A stretch of 37,139 bases of DNA. Source: Bondarzewia mesenterica. Taxonomy: Eukaryota; Basidiomycota; Agaricomycetes; Russulales; Bondarzewiaceae. The notes under the pieces are model-generated. The model did no database searches. It was given only the letters and a program-made list of their open reading frames with translations, and had not been told where the DNA came from. Where the stretch lies: positions 19,533 to 56,671 of the forward strand of contig SGPL01000183.1 in the NCBI GenBank assembly GCA_004802705.1. Direction: 5' to 3'. Positions 10,915 through 21,019 of the stretch are shown here, piece by piece; the stretch's first letter is position 1; every line of letters starts with the position of its first letter. A program made the position numbers and the translations under genes.

Positions 10915-11965
10915 CTACGCGTCAATGGTGTTGGTCACCTTGGCAGTGTGCTCCCACAACGCCTTCCGCTTCTCGGGCGTCCCAAAGTACCTCTTCATGC
11001 CCAAATCTTCGCCCTTGCTGCCGATTCGGTACGCGCCAGGGATGCTGCCAGACCCAGCACCAGCCACACTGCGGTACAGGCCGCTCCAAAGGTACTCCCC
11101 GCACTCATCCTGCGAGACAGTGATCGGCCAGAGAAGAGGGAGTATGATATTGATAGCGTGTAGAAGCATGGAATCCGATGCCTTCAAGAGATTAGTGCGG
11201 ACGGCGCCGGGGGAGGAGTGGGAAAAGACGATGCCGGGATTGCGCAGCGCGTATTCCTAAGGTGGAATAAGATATCAGCACTTGATTTCAGCAGTAGTCC
11301 ACATGGCTGAAGGAGCTGACCTCGCACATCAGGTCGTTGTATGTCGCCGCCGCGTCAAAATCACCTCCCCTTCCGGCGGAGTAAACAGACATGACTTTGG
11401 TGTCCTCATTCGCGTCTCTCGAAGATTGTAGTGCGGGAAGGAGCTCATGGATGAACGACCATCGCCCGTAGTAGTGCAGTGCCGCTGTTTTGTCGATACC
11501 CTCCTCCGTCTCGGTATTGGCGGCGCCCAGAACGCCGGCAGAGATAACAAGAAAATTGATCTTGGGGTGGTTGGCGACGATGTTCGCGGCTGAGCGTTTG
11601 ACATTGGATATGAGAGAAACGTCGCAGGGTACGAATTCGTACGATCCGGTGCTGCAGACGCGTGTCAGGACAGATCAGTCACAACCAAAGAGTACGAGCA
11701 AAACCCAGCCGCACTGAAGTAGAAGAGGTAACGAAGAGAATGCCTACCTGGATTCATCAGCGACCGACTTCATCTTCGATATGATGCTCTCCGCCGCATC
11801 ACGGTTCCGGCCTACGAGCACGATGCGCGAGTTGCCTTTCGTATGTCGATTAAATGCCTCTGCCATGCCCTGGCCAATTCCAGATGTTCCGCCGACGAAT
11901 ACAGCGACGGGTTTCATGTATTTTGTGGCGGACGCGAGGTTCTTGGATGCAGCTAGGGATGCCAT
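10915..11965 (-). CDS. Short-chain dehydrogenase/reductase-like protein (SDR1)
   Basis: Three exons (11965-11748, 11651-11321, 11256-10915) give 296 residues. The Rossmann dinucleotide motif GGTSGIGQG is at 25-33, followed by the LVGRNR segment typical of NADP-preferring SDRs. The usual YxxxK is not intact: the aligned position reads ATYNDLM, Tyr177 with Met181 where the Lys should be, a pattern I associate with a fungal SDR-like subgroup. The C-terminal part ends with the YFGTPEKRKALWEHT segment also common in that subgroup. It lies tail-to-tail with P450-1 (282 bp) and head-to-head with the wax-synthase gene, suggesting co-regulation with the latter. It is probably a keto/alcohol-modifying tailoring protein; whether it catalyses redox chemistry is uncertain. 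Confidence 0.88.
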
Positions 11966-12414
11966 AGGCTTTGCGGTTGTGAAAGATGGTGGTTACTGCG
12001 TTGACGAGAGATGAGCGTAGAGAAGCGTGGGCCGTACATATCCGAAAGCGAAGCGAGAGGCAAGCGGAAGCTAAACTGCAATGCCGGCCGGTCCGCGTCA
12101 GTGCATCGGTCGTTACTATATTGGGTCACCGATACCCGACTTCGGCCAAGTCCATCCGGATTTGCGACAGTCGTGCGTCGATCCCAAAACGCGACAAGAG
12201 TTTGCTGATGAACTCCCTCATCGTCCACTTATGCCCGCCACATAGTCAGACTCCGGAACCGTCGGACGTGGTGCCAGCACGTCGGCGCTGAGCAACATAC
12301 AAAACGTTTTATCATGATAGTGTATTAGCAGTTCCATAGAAGCGCGACATGATATAAAGCCCTCAATTCGCGTACTAGAATACCCTTCAATTCGCCAGCT
12401 CTGAACCGCAGACG
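11966..12414. promoter_or_regulatory. Divergent promoter region SDR1 / wax-synthase-like gene
   Basis: 449 bp between the two start codons. A TATAAA box lies at 12353-12358, 57-62 bp upstream of the acyltransferase ATG, followed by two near-copies of CCTCAATTCGC / CCTTCAATTCGCC (12361 and 12384). No clear TATA was found for SDR1. The arrangement would allow shared control of both genes. Confidence 0.6.
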
Positions 12415-13665
12415 ATGAGCACGACCCTGAAACCGTTTCCTAATGGGCTGCAAGCTTGCGTACAGGCCTCCCTCTTTGTCGGCGCCGTATCGCGCTCCCG
12501 CGGCTTGCGTGCCCTTCTCTTCCCGCCCATCCTAGGCATGTCGCTGTACATGATCCTCTTTACGACGACCGGGAAGGACTCGGACGACATTGTCACATGG
12601 AGCCTGATAATAACGGCCTTACTCCAAGGGTCCGACGTGCTCCTCATCAACGATGTGGCCGACCTCCGTCTGGTCGGACAGAAGACACCGACGAACGATC
12701 TCTCGCTCTTCCAGCGATGCAAGTGGGCGTCACGGCTTCTGACGTCCCCACGAGCCATCGGCTGGGTTCATGAACCACGGCACGTATTCCCTCCTCATCC
12801 TCCGGCGAGCCAATCGCGATGGAACTTCGTCAAGAAGCAGTCATTATCCGCGCTCACTTACTTCGTCATTCTGGACGTGGTGCATACGTGGATAGTGCTT
12901 TCCCCCGCGTTCCAGCGCGATGGGATCTCCTTGGCGAGCGATGGCTACCCAATGCGCTTCCTGAATACAGCATTGCATGCCGCCCACCTTTGGTCGTACA
13001 TGAGCTTTGGCTACACCGCGGCCTCTGTTGTCGCAGTAGCACTCCACATCACAGAACCAAGTGAATGGCCTGCGCTGTATGGCCGGTGGTCTGACGCATA
13101 CACTCTCCGTCGATTTTGGGGGTACGTGTGCCCATGTCGATTGCGAGAAGTCACTGACTCTATCCGGACAGCCGTACGTGGCATCAGGTTTTCCGACGCG
13201 TGCGTACGTTCATTCTCTTCTCTTTTTGTGAGCGCTGATTTCGTTTCGTAGGTCGTTTCGACGCACGGAGACTTTGTGACTTACAGGCTTCTCAAACTCC
13301 GCAAAGGAACCTTCGTGGCAGATAATCTGCATCGCTATACCGCCTTCTTGGTATCCGGAATCATCCATGCCGTCGGCGAATATGGGATGTTTAGGGACGA
13401 ATTCAGGGAAAAGAGCGGAGCTATCCGCTTCTTCCTCCTCCAAGCCACCGCGATCTGCGTCGAGCAGGAGATTGCTAAAATTTTCAAGCCGAAACCAACA
13501 CCTTTGCTTCGATGGTTGGGCTACATGTGGACGTTCTTGTGGTTCGTCCATACGTTGCCGCCCTGGATGGATCCGCAGTTCCGGCGTGGAATGGCGGACA
13601 ATTATGGCTTCCCGTTCAGCGTCACGTATCATCTGCTCAGAGGCAAGTGGGAGCTCGTCGCGTGA
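12415..13665 (+). CDS. Wax-synthase-type membrane-bound O-acyltransferase
   Basis: Three exons (12415-13121, 13172-13199, 13252-13665) give 382 residues. Several hydrophobic membrane segments are seen (about 30-65, 145-165, 190-215, 275-290, 300-320, 335-350). The hallmark FWGRTWHQVFR (His240, spread over the exon 1/2/3 junctions) and the downstream SGIIHAVGEY with His284 match the wax synthase / MBOAT_2 domain. In fungal natural-product pathways such proteins transfer acetyl or other acyl groups to hydroxyls of terpenoids, in the ER membrane. Length is normal for the family and there is no frame disruption. It is divergent from SDR1, the usual partner type in such clusters. It could also be a lipid-modifying enzyme; the cluster context makes a tailoring acetyltransferase more likely. 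Confidence 0.87.
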
Positions 13666-14697
13666 GGTGAGCATGTACAGCTCCCAACTTGTCATGTTTA
13701 AAGCTTGATTCATTGTGTTGCTCAGCCTGCACTGCTAGGAACGTGTACCACTCCAGTTTTATTGGGAAAAGTCTGTCGTATTTGTTGTGTCTATAGAATT
13801 CGTTCAGACCGATCCCGACGTTCTACGTACACCACCAACGGGGAGAAATTTATAAATTGTATACGGTTTCAAGCCCGACAGGTGATTATTCACCGCTGTC
13901 CTGAGCAGGAGGTTTTGATACCTATTGGATGTCTCTAAAAGGCACTGTGTTGAGTCTCATTTGACGTACGCAATGATCCTCCCTCTCACCTCATGTCGAG
14001 CGTCGACAATGATCCAGCAGATGTCTGGTTCAGCTTTGAGCCTTTGAGCTGAGGCTGAGGCTTTCCTGCGCTGAGGCTGATCTGAGATCATGCATCATGA
14101 CTATCGCGCTCACGTGCAACTTCGTGCATGTCCATTTCCAAGTTCAACTTGAATCATTTGGCTTTCCGTCTTCACTGCACCCCACTCCCCACTGTCCTCT
14201 TTCATCACTGTTCTCTTAATCCTGTCAATGCCTATGCTCACTGCGCACGACGACCTCCTCAAACATCCCGCCTCAAGTGTTCTCTCACACCGCTTTGATC
14301 TCGCTGCGAAATGGGCAAATTTGTCAAGAGTCTCTTTTCTCGATGGTTGCTTAAGTGTTCAAGGCTTGCCGCTATCGTGAGCATCTAGCTTCTATATATT
14401 GGCGTCCCGTCGTTCAAAACGCTGTATTCTGCAACAGGATGGCTCGCCGCGAGAGCCGTCACTAGTTTTGGGCCAACTCGCATTCCTGTCACCGGTTTGA
14501 CGTTCGACTCTGATTGCTTTCACCTATCTCCGCCTCGATGCAACATATCATACCTTCCGATCCTGTGAAGACTTTTTACGTCCTGACGCCGGTTTCAGCA
14601 TCGTTTTTCCTGTGTGCACTTGGATGCAGATGATGTGCTCGCTTTCAAGCTTCAAGCGTCAAGTTGCCTGGACCCTGCCGATCAGAACACCCTTTCT

Positions 14698-15501
14698 CTA
14701 CCTGCATACTCTTATGGAACAAGAACTATTGTCTTCAAGTTGGTTGGATTGCCCTCGAAGCGCATAGCCAAGAGCTGCAAGTAACGTCGGCAGATTACCA
14801 GTCAAAATTGAAATCATGCCGAGCATGAGCTTTGCTATGTGGTGGATTTGATTTATAGCAACACGCAACACGCAGTGAACTGGGCCTGGTCTCGGAAACT
14901 CGACGAGACGGCAGCATATCCGACTCTGAACGCGAGTACAGTCACCAAAATCTAGACGTGGATCCAAGCGACGGGAGCTGTTGCCCACGCAGGGACGCAT
15001 TCGAGGAGGGGCAGCGCATAAAGGAATTGATGCCAGGCAAAACAGCCAAGGGGATGACCGAAAACAGGGGTGCGTGAGCATCGTTGGTCGCCGCCGGCGG
15101 AGCATTACAAGCGCGCGGTTCGGCACACGGCATTCTTGACTGAAATCGCTCGTAGGTGGTATCGGGCATTTTGAGGGCTCTGGGTGCTTCATTGGGTTTG
15201 TAGTCACATTCATGCAGAATTTTTGAACCATTCTTGAGGCACCCTGACCAAATTCTGCCCAAGACGACATCGCGCGCATGTATGCGCACCCGTCGTTATC
15301 AACATCTAAGGTTTCTAGAGCGCTCCATGCAGGCGCGCCGCAGGAATAGAATTTTTTATAAGCAGATTTGACATTCTGAAAGGGGTGAAGGGACTTGCGG
15401 CGGTAGGCACTGTATGCATTCAATGTAAACGAGCAGCGCCACAGGCGCCCAAAAATCATAGGGGGGGAGCTGGCCAACGCCGGTAAGCGAGAGAGCAGCA
15501 T
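14698..15501 (-). CDS. Unrecognised 267-codon open reading frame
   Basis: An uninterrupted frame from an ATG at 15501 to a TAG at 14698, unusually long for intergenic sequence here. The product is basic, rich in Cys, Pro and Arg, with a hydrophobic stretch near the C-terminus (KLMLGMISILTGNLPTLLAA). I recognise no domain and no splice sites that would extend it. It could be a chance ORF, a fragment of a lineage-specific gene, or antisense to a decayed gene. Confidence 0.2.
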   Translation of the reverse strand: MLLSRLPALASSPPMIFGRLWRCSFTLNAYSAYRRKSLHPFQNVKSAYKKFYSCGAPAWSALETLDVDNDGCAYMRAMSSWAEFGQGASRMVQKFCMNVTTNPMKHPEPSKCPIPPTSDFSQECRVPNRALVMLRRRRPTMLTHPCFRSSPWLFCLASIPLCAAPPRMRPCVGNSSRRLDPRLDFGDCTRVQSRICCRLVEFPRPGPVHCVLRVAINQIHHIAKLMLGMISILTGNLPTLLAALGYALRGQSNQLEDNSSCSIRVCR

Positions 15502-15997
15502 GCGACTCACAGCTACTCACAGCTCCTGTGGATGAGAGCGCCGCAGAGATTTCCCTTGGCCGGCCTGTCCTTGGAATGACCATATTTTCAGGTTCCCCGA
15601 GCCGAGGCGCGCGGGCCGATCGGCCGGGCGAGGAACGTTCTATCCCTTTCTATCCCCGGAAGAAAATCATGTCGGACATGTTATGACGAGCATCAAGCGA
15701 CCTCAAGCGACCCGACCCATGAAATTGGTCGATCATAACTTAGAATAATTATATTTAGTTGGAAATGTCTTACGTAAAGTCATCCAATATTGACGCGCTA
15801 CAGCCATCAACTGTTCGTCAGGACGCGACCCACGTTTCGCCTGGCCCGCCCTGTGCTACCACGTCGCCTGATTTGCTCTGTTCTACCATGTCGCCTGGTC
15901 TGCCTTGCTATGAATGTCGCCTTCTCTGACCTGCTCACCCATGTTGCTATCTGACATGTTGTAAACGTCGGTCAAAGCCCCGCCTCGTACTGACGAG

Positions 15998-16165
15998 TCA
16001 GGACAAGTGTGTGAGGTCCCATCTTCAATACCACTGATCGCACACCAAAATGCGCGTGCTATAATTGAAACTCCCAATCGATCAGGACAAGTGTGTGAGG
16101 TCCCATCTCCAATACCACTGATCTCACACCAAAATACGCGTTCTATAATTGAAAGTCCCAATCGA
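15998..16165 (+). repeat. 84-bp tandem duplication upstream of GMC3
   Basis: Two adjacent 84-bp units (15998-16081, 16082-16165) differ at only 5 positions. Each holds GTGTGTGAGG and a downstream (G/T)CACACC that can pair with it, then CTATAATTGAAA and CCCAATCGA. The second unit ends 126 bp before the preferred GMC3 ATG, so any regulatory sites inside would be doubled in that promoter. Confidence 0.95.
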
Positions 16166-16291
16166 CTCAGACCCAGGACATGGCTGGCGCCGGTAGAGGA
16201 GCACAGCACTCCCGCGTTCCACTGTGCCCTACTTAAGCAAATGCAAAATCTTCTGCTTTCCCCATCTTGCTCCCCAATTTGGACTTCGGTA

Positions 16292-18695
16292 ATGATTTAC
16301 CACTTGCGCCCCTTTATATTCCTGCTGGTTTCTCTGGCTCTTCGCTGCAACGCCCTCATCTACGAGAACGTCTCTGACCTGCCGTCCCTGTACAACTACG
16401 ACTATGTCATTGTCGGTGGTATGTTAGTTTCATAATTTTGCGCTAACGCGATGAGTTAACAGTAAATCAGGCGGTACCGCAGGCGGCGTCATTGCCAACC
16501 GTCTTTCTGAGGATCACCATATCAACGTGTTGGTACTGGAAGCCGGCCCTACGTAAGTCCCTTTTTTCCCTCATTACAAGGCATCCTGTGAATTTCACAT
16601 GATACTGTAGCAACCGAGGCCGGCCGGAGGTCACGATCCCATATCTAATTCGTGTAGCCTTGTCAGAACCCTCGCTGGATTGGAACACGACTTACATTCC
16701 GTATGTATCATGGACTTCCAGCAGCACTTTATCCGCTAAGCTTTCCCTTTTCATCAGGCAGCCGGGGCTTAATGGGAGAGTGATTGCATTCACGCGTGGC
16801 TACATTCTTGGAGGATCCAGTTCTATCAGTGAGTCCCAATTCCTCCGAGATATTAATGATACTAAGCACGGGCCTCTGATTGTACAGATGGCATGGTGTA
16901 CAGTCGTGGTACTGCTGAAGATTACGATCGTTACGCCGCAGTTACTGGTGACCCCGGCTGGTCATGGGATGCCCTTCAGCCATACTTCAGAAAGGCGAGA
17001 ACGATTTCAACGCGGTGTACGGCGATCTTCACTAACCTGCCGTTTCAGAACGAACGGTTTCGCCCCTCTGCTGTGGATGGATTCAACACAACTGGTCGCT
17101 ACAATCCGGCTGTTCATGGAACTAAAGGCATCACTGGCACCAGCATGAACGCCTATCCGATGGACACAGACTCTATTATCACGCGAGTGACCGAAGAAGC
17201 GAGCGATGAATTTCCCTTTGTGCTGGATTATAACAGCGGTGTAGCTCATGGTATCGGTGTGTAGATTCAGTACTTCACTGTTTTGTTGCCATTCTGACAA
17301 GCCACGCCGCCCTTTTCTGGTACTCATTCAACTGCTTAGGCTGGGCGCAATACACCATCCAACACGGCACCCGAGCTAGCTCTGCCTGGTCCTATCTCGC
17401 TGACGAATACGTGGAGCGCAAGAATATGCATGTGCTCGTTGGTGCTACTGTCCGTCGCGTTTTTCAATCTTCAGCTGGTGGAGCTGTTGACACAGTCGAA
17501 TTCTTTCATGGAGCTGACAATGGTTGGCGTTTTTTTCCGTCCCTTTTTGTGACCAAACTAAGTGATAATCGCTTGACTAGGTACTACCCTATACACCAAT
17601 GCGTCGCGCGAAATCATCCTCTCGGCTGGAACTGCAGGAAGCCCTTATATTCTGCTCAAATCCGGCGTAGGAGATGCAAGGACGCTCGCGACCATGAACA
17701 TCTCGGCCATCGCCGATCTTCCAGGCGTGGGTCAGAACCTTTCGGAACAGACCTTGGTGCCGAATACGCGTTGGGTAACCACTTCAACGGACAACTTCCA
17801 ACACATATTGGACAACGCAACCACAGAGGCAGAGGCGTATGCTGAATGGAACAAGAGCCGATCGGGCCCCTTTGCGGCCGGGGGAATCAACCAACTCATC
17901 TGGTTGCGTATGAACGAGTCAGATCCGGAAGTGCAGCAAATGCTTGAGAAGTACGGGGACCCCGCTGCAGGACCGTTCTCGCCGCATTTCGAGATTACGC
18001 CAAGCGTAAGTCGCCGAAATCTTTTCCGTTGATGTTGCAATCTGAGCTGAGCTCTGCGCAGAACGGAAGGCCCATGTCGGGACCTTTGATGGACGTATCG
18101 CCCATTGCACTCAATCCCTACTCTCGTGAGTTCATTCATCATTGCCGGTATCACCAATGGGCGGCTGACAAGGAGAGATATTAGGCGGATCCCTGACCCT
18201 TGACCCTACTAACCCTCTCGGACCCCCGATCCTTGACGGCGGATTCTACAACCATCCCATGGACATGTTCGTCCAAAAGCAAGCCATACTCACTGCCATC
18301 CGCATGGTCTCACTGCCGGCATGGTCCGACTACGTTGTCGAACCGTCTCCAGGGTTCGCCGCCGTATTTACAGCTGACGGCAGCGTCGACGATCAAGCTC
18401 TGGAGACGTTCATTCGGAATAACACGTTGTCGAACATCCATGCTGTGGGGACAGACTCCATGAGCCCTTACGGAGCGAAATGGGGTGTCGTCGACCCCGA
18501 CCTGAAAGTCAAGGGTTTGAAGGGTTTACGTGTCGTCGACGCATCTATCCTCGTGAGTGATCCACCTGAGCTCTTTCATGGCCCATAACTCACGTGCAGT
18601 CCGCATAGCCATTCGTTGCTGCGGGTCATACGATGGCGCCGGTGTATGTTTTGGCAGAGAGGGCAGCGGACCTCATCAAGCAGGCGAATGTCTGA
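16292..18695 (+). CDS. GMC oxidoreductase, aryl-alcohol-oxidase-like (GMC3)
   Basis: Eleven exons (16292-16418, 16471-16552, 16611-16700, 16758-16828, 16888-16994, 17049-17256, 17340-17522, 17581-18005, 18062-18125, 18185-18552, 18609-18695) give 603 residues. The start at 16292 gives a clean signal peptide (MIYHLRPFIFLLVSLALRCNA); an in-frame ATG at 16241 would put 17 residues ahead of it. FAD motif VGGGTAGG; GMC signatures LGGSSSINGM and GTAGSPYILLKSGVG. Both catalytic histidines are present: HAVGTDSM (about 538) and AGHTMAPVY (about 582). Intron 16995-17048 needs a GC donor (GCGAGA), placed there because exon 5 is then 107 nt, as in GMC2. The donor at 17523 (GTTGGC) is also weak. Expected to be a secreted FAD alcohol oxidase producing H2O2; the substrate could be an aryl alcohol or a pathway intermediate. 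Confidence 0.92.
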
Positions 18696-18905
18696 TTCCA
18701 CGGCGGTCAGTGTCAGGTATGTCCTTCGTCACTTTTGCTGCAATGTTTGTCGCTTATATACTCGTTCATTAAGCTCAGACCGCGTGGTCAGTCGCAGGCG
18801 AAGGCGCAGGAGTTTGCTTCACTCATTTTGTCGTTCTACATACTCAGAGTCGGACAGATTATCTATCAAGTACTGCCTTATACCTCAACATAATGACTCA
18901 TTTCT

Positions 18906-19980
18906 TCAAATTCCTGAAAATGTCTGCGTCAACGCTCGGCTGGAATGTACCGTTTCCGTGGGCTTATAAAAGGTATATCCATTGTGCAGTCGTATACAGT
19001 GTACATACGTGAAAAAATCCCTGTCAACCTCCACTCGAGTTGTACAGCGGAAGCGTGGTTCTGAATGAGGTATAAACGAGTACCAGGGAAGCGTACTCGG
19101 GTGCCACGAGGTCGAGCATAGCAGACCCAGCGAGGTGCGGTCGAGTAAGAAACCAATCTCGTACGCAGCGGGGTCTTTCGGACCAGGAGAGTTTCGGCGA
19201 GGATCTCGTGGGGATGCCTCAGCCAGGGGAGGTACAGAATCTCGACCTTCCATCTCGCCCTCAACACCTCCAACAGTGCTTNGGAAGGTTGACCAGCCGA
19301 ATAGGGTGGACTGGGGTCGGGGAGGAGAGTTGGCCGCAGTGCTCTCCTGCCGCTCCGCTTGGTCGATGAGGCGCCGCAGTTCTCGGTACATTGCGATATC
19401 ACGCAGTTGGTGGAACATGACAGGACCGCCATACTCGGAGTCCGTGCGGCAGTATTCAGCCCATGCACTTCGACCAGGGATTGCCCTCCGAAGTCTGTTC
19501 CACGTTTCCTTTCCGATACGTGTACTCACTGTGCAACGAGATGCTTGCGGTGAGATAGAATGCCGAGAACCTGCTGCAGGATCACTTACGAGGGCATGCA
19601 CCAATGAGTCCGCCACCAAACGTCAGCTCCAGCCCGAGAATACGGAAAACAGTCTTGGCCATGTCTAAAACCCAACGGCGACCGCTGTCGTAGAGGAAGT
19701 CGCTGACATCAGATTATCGCCAAAGGCAGAGCAAGAGTTGCACGAACGTGACCCGCAGATATATAGACAGACGATGCAGCTTAACGAGGACTCCTTCGCA
19801 GGTATGTCCGTGTATGAACTTCCTAGCGAGAGACCCAATCCTCAGAGACCAATGTCGAGAGCGCGTCGCCATGGCTCACCACGCGATATACGCGCTCAGA
19901 ACCTCCTCCATGGCCAGTTCGGACGAATCCTCGTTGGCGCAGCGTACGAGGAGCCTCGCTACCTCGGATTGACCGAGCAT
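18906..19980 (-). CDS. Hypothetical protein, 296 aa
   Basis: Four exons (19980-19880, 19822-19769, 19702-19590, 19528-18906) give 297 codons including stop. The centre (about residues 52-150) reads like a compact folded domain: DFLYDSGRRWVLDMAK, then a hydrophobic ILGLELTFGGGLIGA segment, then a charged helical stretch (MFHQLRDIAMYRELRRLIDQ). The last 130 residues are rich in Pro, Ser and Arg and look disordered. I do not recognise the family. The donor at 19768 (GTCTAT) is weak, so exon 2 could be different; an alternative is a start at the internal ATG 19662. One N lies at 19282. It is tail-to-tail with GMC3. Confidence 0.55.
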
Positions 19981-21019
19981 GTCAACGCCTCGTCAAAGCA
20001 GAGGAAGGGAAGACGGAGGGATCCGGGGCTGAGAAGAGTTGATGTTGAGAAACAGCTCCCTTGCTGTTCCCCGCATTGTGCCCGATCAGCCCGATCATTT
20101 CATGCTATTTCACGTGACGCTCGCGCCCACAAAGTCACCAGCTGTTTTGAGTCTGTCTCTCTCTGCATTGCACGTGTCGAGATGTCTATCTCAACGCTGT
20201 GAGTTCTGAGACCATGGCGACCGAAGCATGTTCATGACACGGCGCATGCCAGGGCCTCTACAATTTGCTAAACGCAGTTCGTCTTATTTTCTGCTGAAGA
20301 TAGTGCAGACAAGGAGACACCGAGACACGAGCTCCTACCGACAACGGCCTTTTTCGNCTGATGATCATCTCGACCAAGACACCTTCCTCTCCCACTTCTC
20401 GGTTCTCACCATGNCGAATATCTTNCCTTCTANCGTTCGGGCTGNCTTTTTNCTTCCCTGGTGTGCCANCGTCGGCGCNTGCATCATTCTTTGCCCTCAG
20501 CACATCGACCGCGTCGCCTTTGGGCCAGGATNTGTGGATCNTCCTCAATGAATTCNTCGCTTCGCACANTGGACGGAGTACGCGTTCCCTCACGTCGTNA
20601 TATTCTTCGCTTCACTCTNGTCATCAGCGCCCTCTGGCTCTCCACTTTCTTCGGTATCGCTCTCCTNCGTNTCGTCGCNGCGCAAGGCGTCATCGCGTGG
20701 AANNANNTTNTGCCGAANTTGCAGATTCACTTGGGTCAAAACGATTGCCAGTCCACTNTTCTGGGCGTATACGGAAGTCGCTCCTTCACCACTGTGGCCC
20801 TTTGCCCTGACGGCAGCGAGTCGAGTCNCTGCTCACGCGCAGGCAAGGAGGGTGGCGGACTTGCGGCGGACAATATCCAGGTATCTTTCNCATAGCTTAC
20901 GAGTCGTAGTNCTGCATTCAACGTTGTTATCTAATACAAANAANANANAANAGNAGCANANNANGCNNAGNTNNGCANNAGGTCCGCGATATTTTCGCAG
21001 ACCACCTGACGCCCCAGAT
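19981..21019. other. Low-quality intergenic stretch
   Basis: About 40-60 ambiguous bases between 20357 and 20981, densest at 20941-20981. Apart from a possible membrane-protein fragment (listed separately) nothing can be supported; reading frames around the Ns are unreliable. Confidence 0.5.
20368..20894 (+). CDS. Possible membrane or secreted protein fragment, frame uncertain
   Basis: Two overlapping frames look protein-like but neither runs the whole length. One, from an ATG at 20370, has a hydrophobic run followed by FPGVP and small residues, like a signal peptide. The other (about 20560-20880) has a membrane-like LVISALWLSTFFGIAL segment and a following soluble part, ending at a GT donor-like site. 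They may be pieces of one gene joined by a sequencing indel in this N-rich region. No family recognised. Confidence 0.2.

Larger units (their letters stand above)
13666..16291. other. Gene-poor stretch, orphan ORF and tandem repeats
   Basis: 2.6 kb without a recognisable gene family. It contains short GCTGAGG repetitions (about 14045-14085), a 267-codon ORF on the minus strand (listed separately), a 12-bp palindrome GGCCGATCGGCC (15614-15625), degenerate TACCAYGTCGCCTG repeats (about 15855-15925) and the 84-bp tandem repeat preceding GMC3. Confidence 0.5.

Noticed and set aside
14228..14380. 50-codon ORF (MPMLTAHDDLL...)
   Set aside because: Too short, no splice partner or domain to support it.
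15855..15925. Possible CRISPR-like short repeats (TACCAYGTCGCCTG)
   Set aside because: Only two or three degenerate units without regular spacers, in a eukaryotic genome; treated as simple tandem decay.
16007..16291. N-terminal extension of GMC3 through the 84-bp repeats
   Set aside because: Begins at a GTG codon with no ATG until 16241; the ATG at 16292 gives a standard signal peptide.
19738..20202. 154-codon plus-strand ORF
   Set aside because: Overlaps antisense to the first exons of the 296-aa hypothetical gene; composition is Arg-rich shadow-like and no domain is seen.
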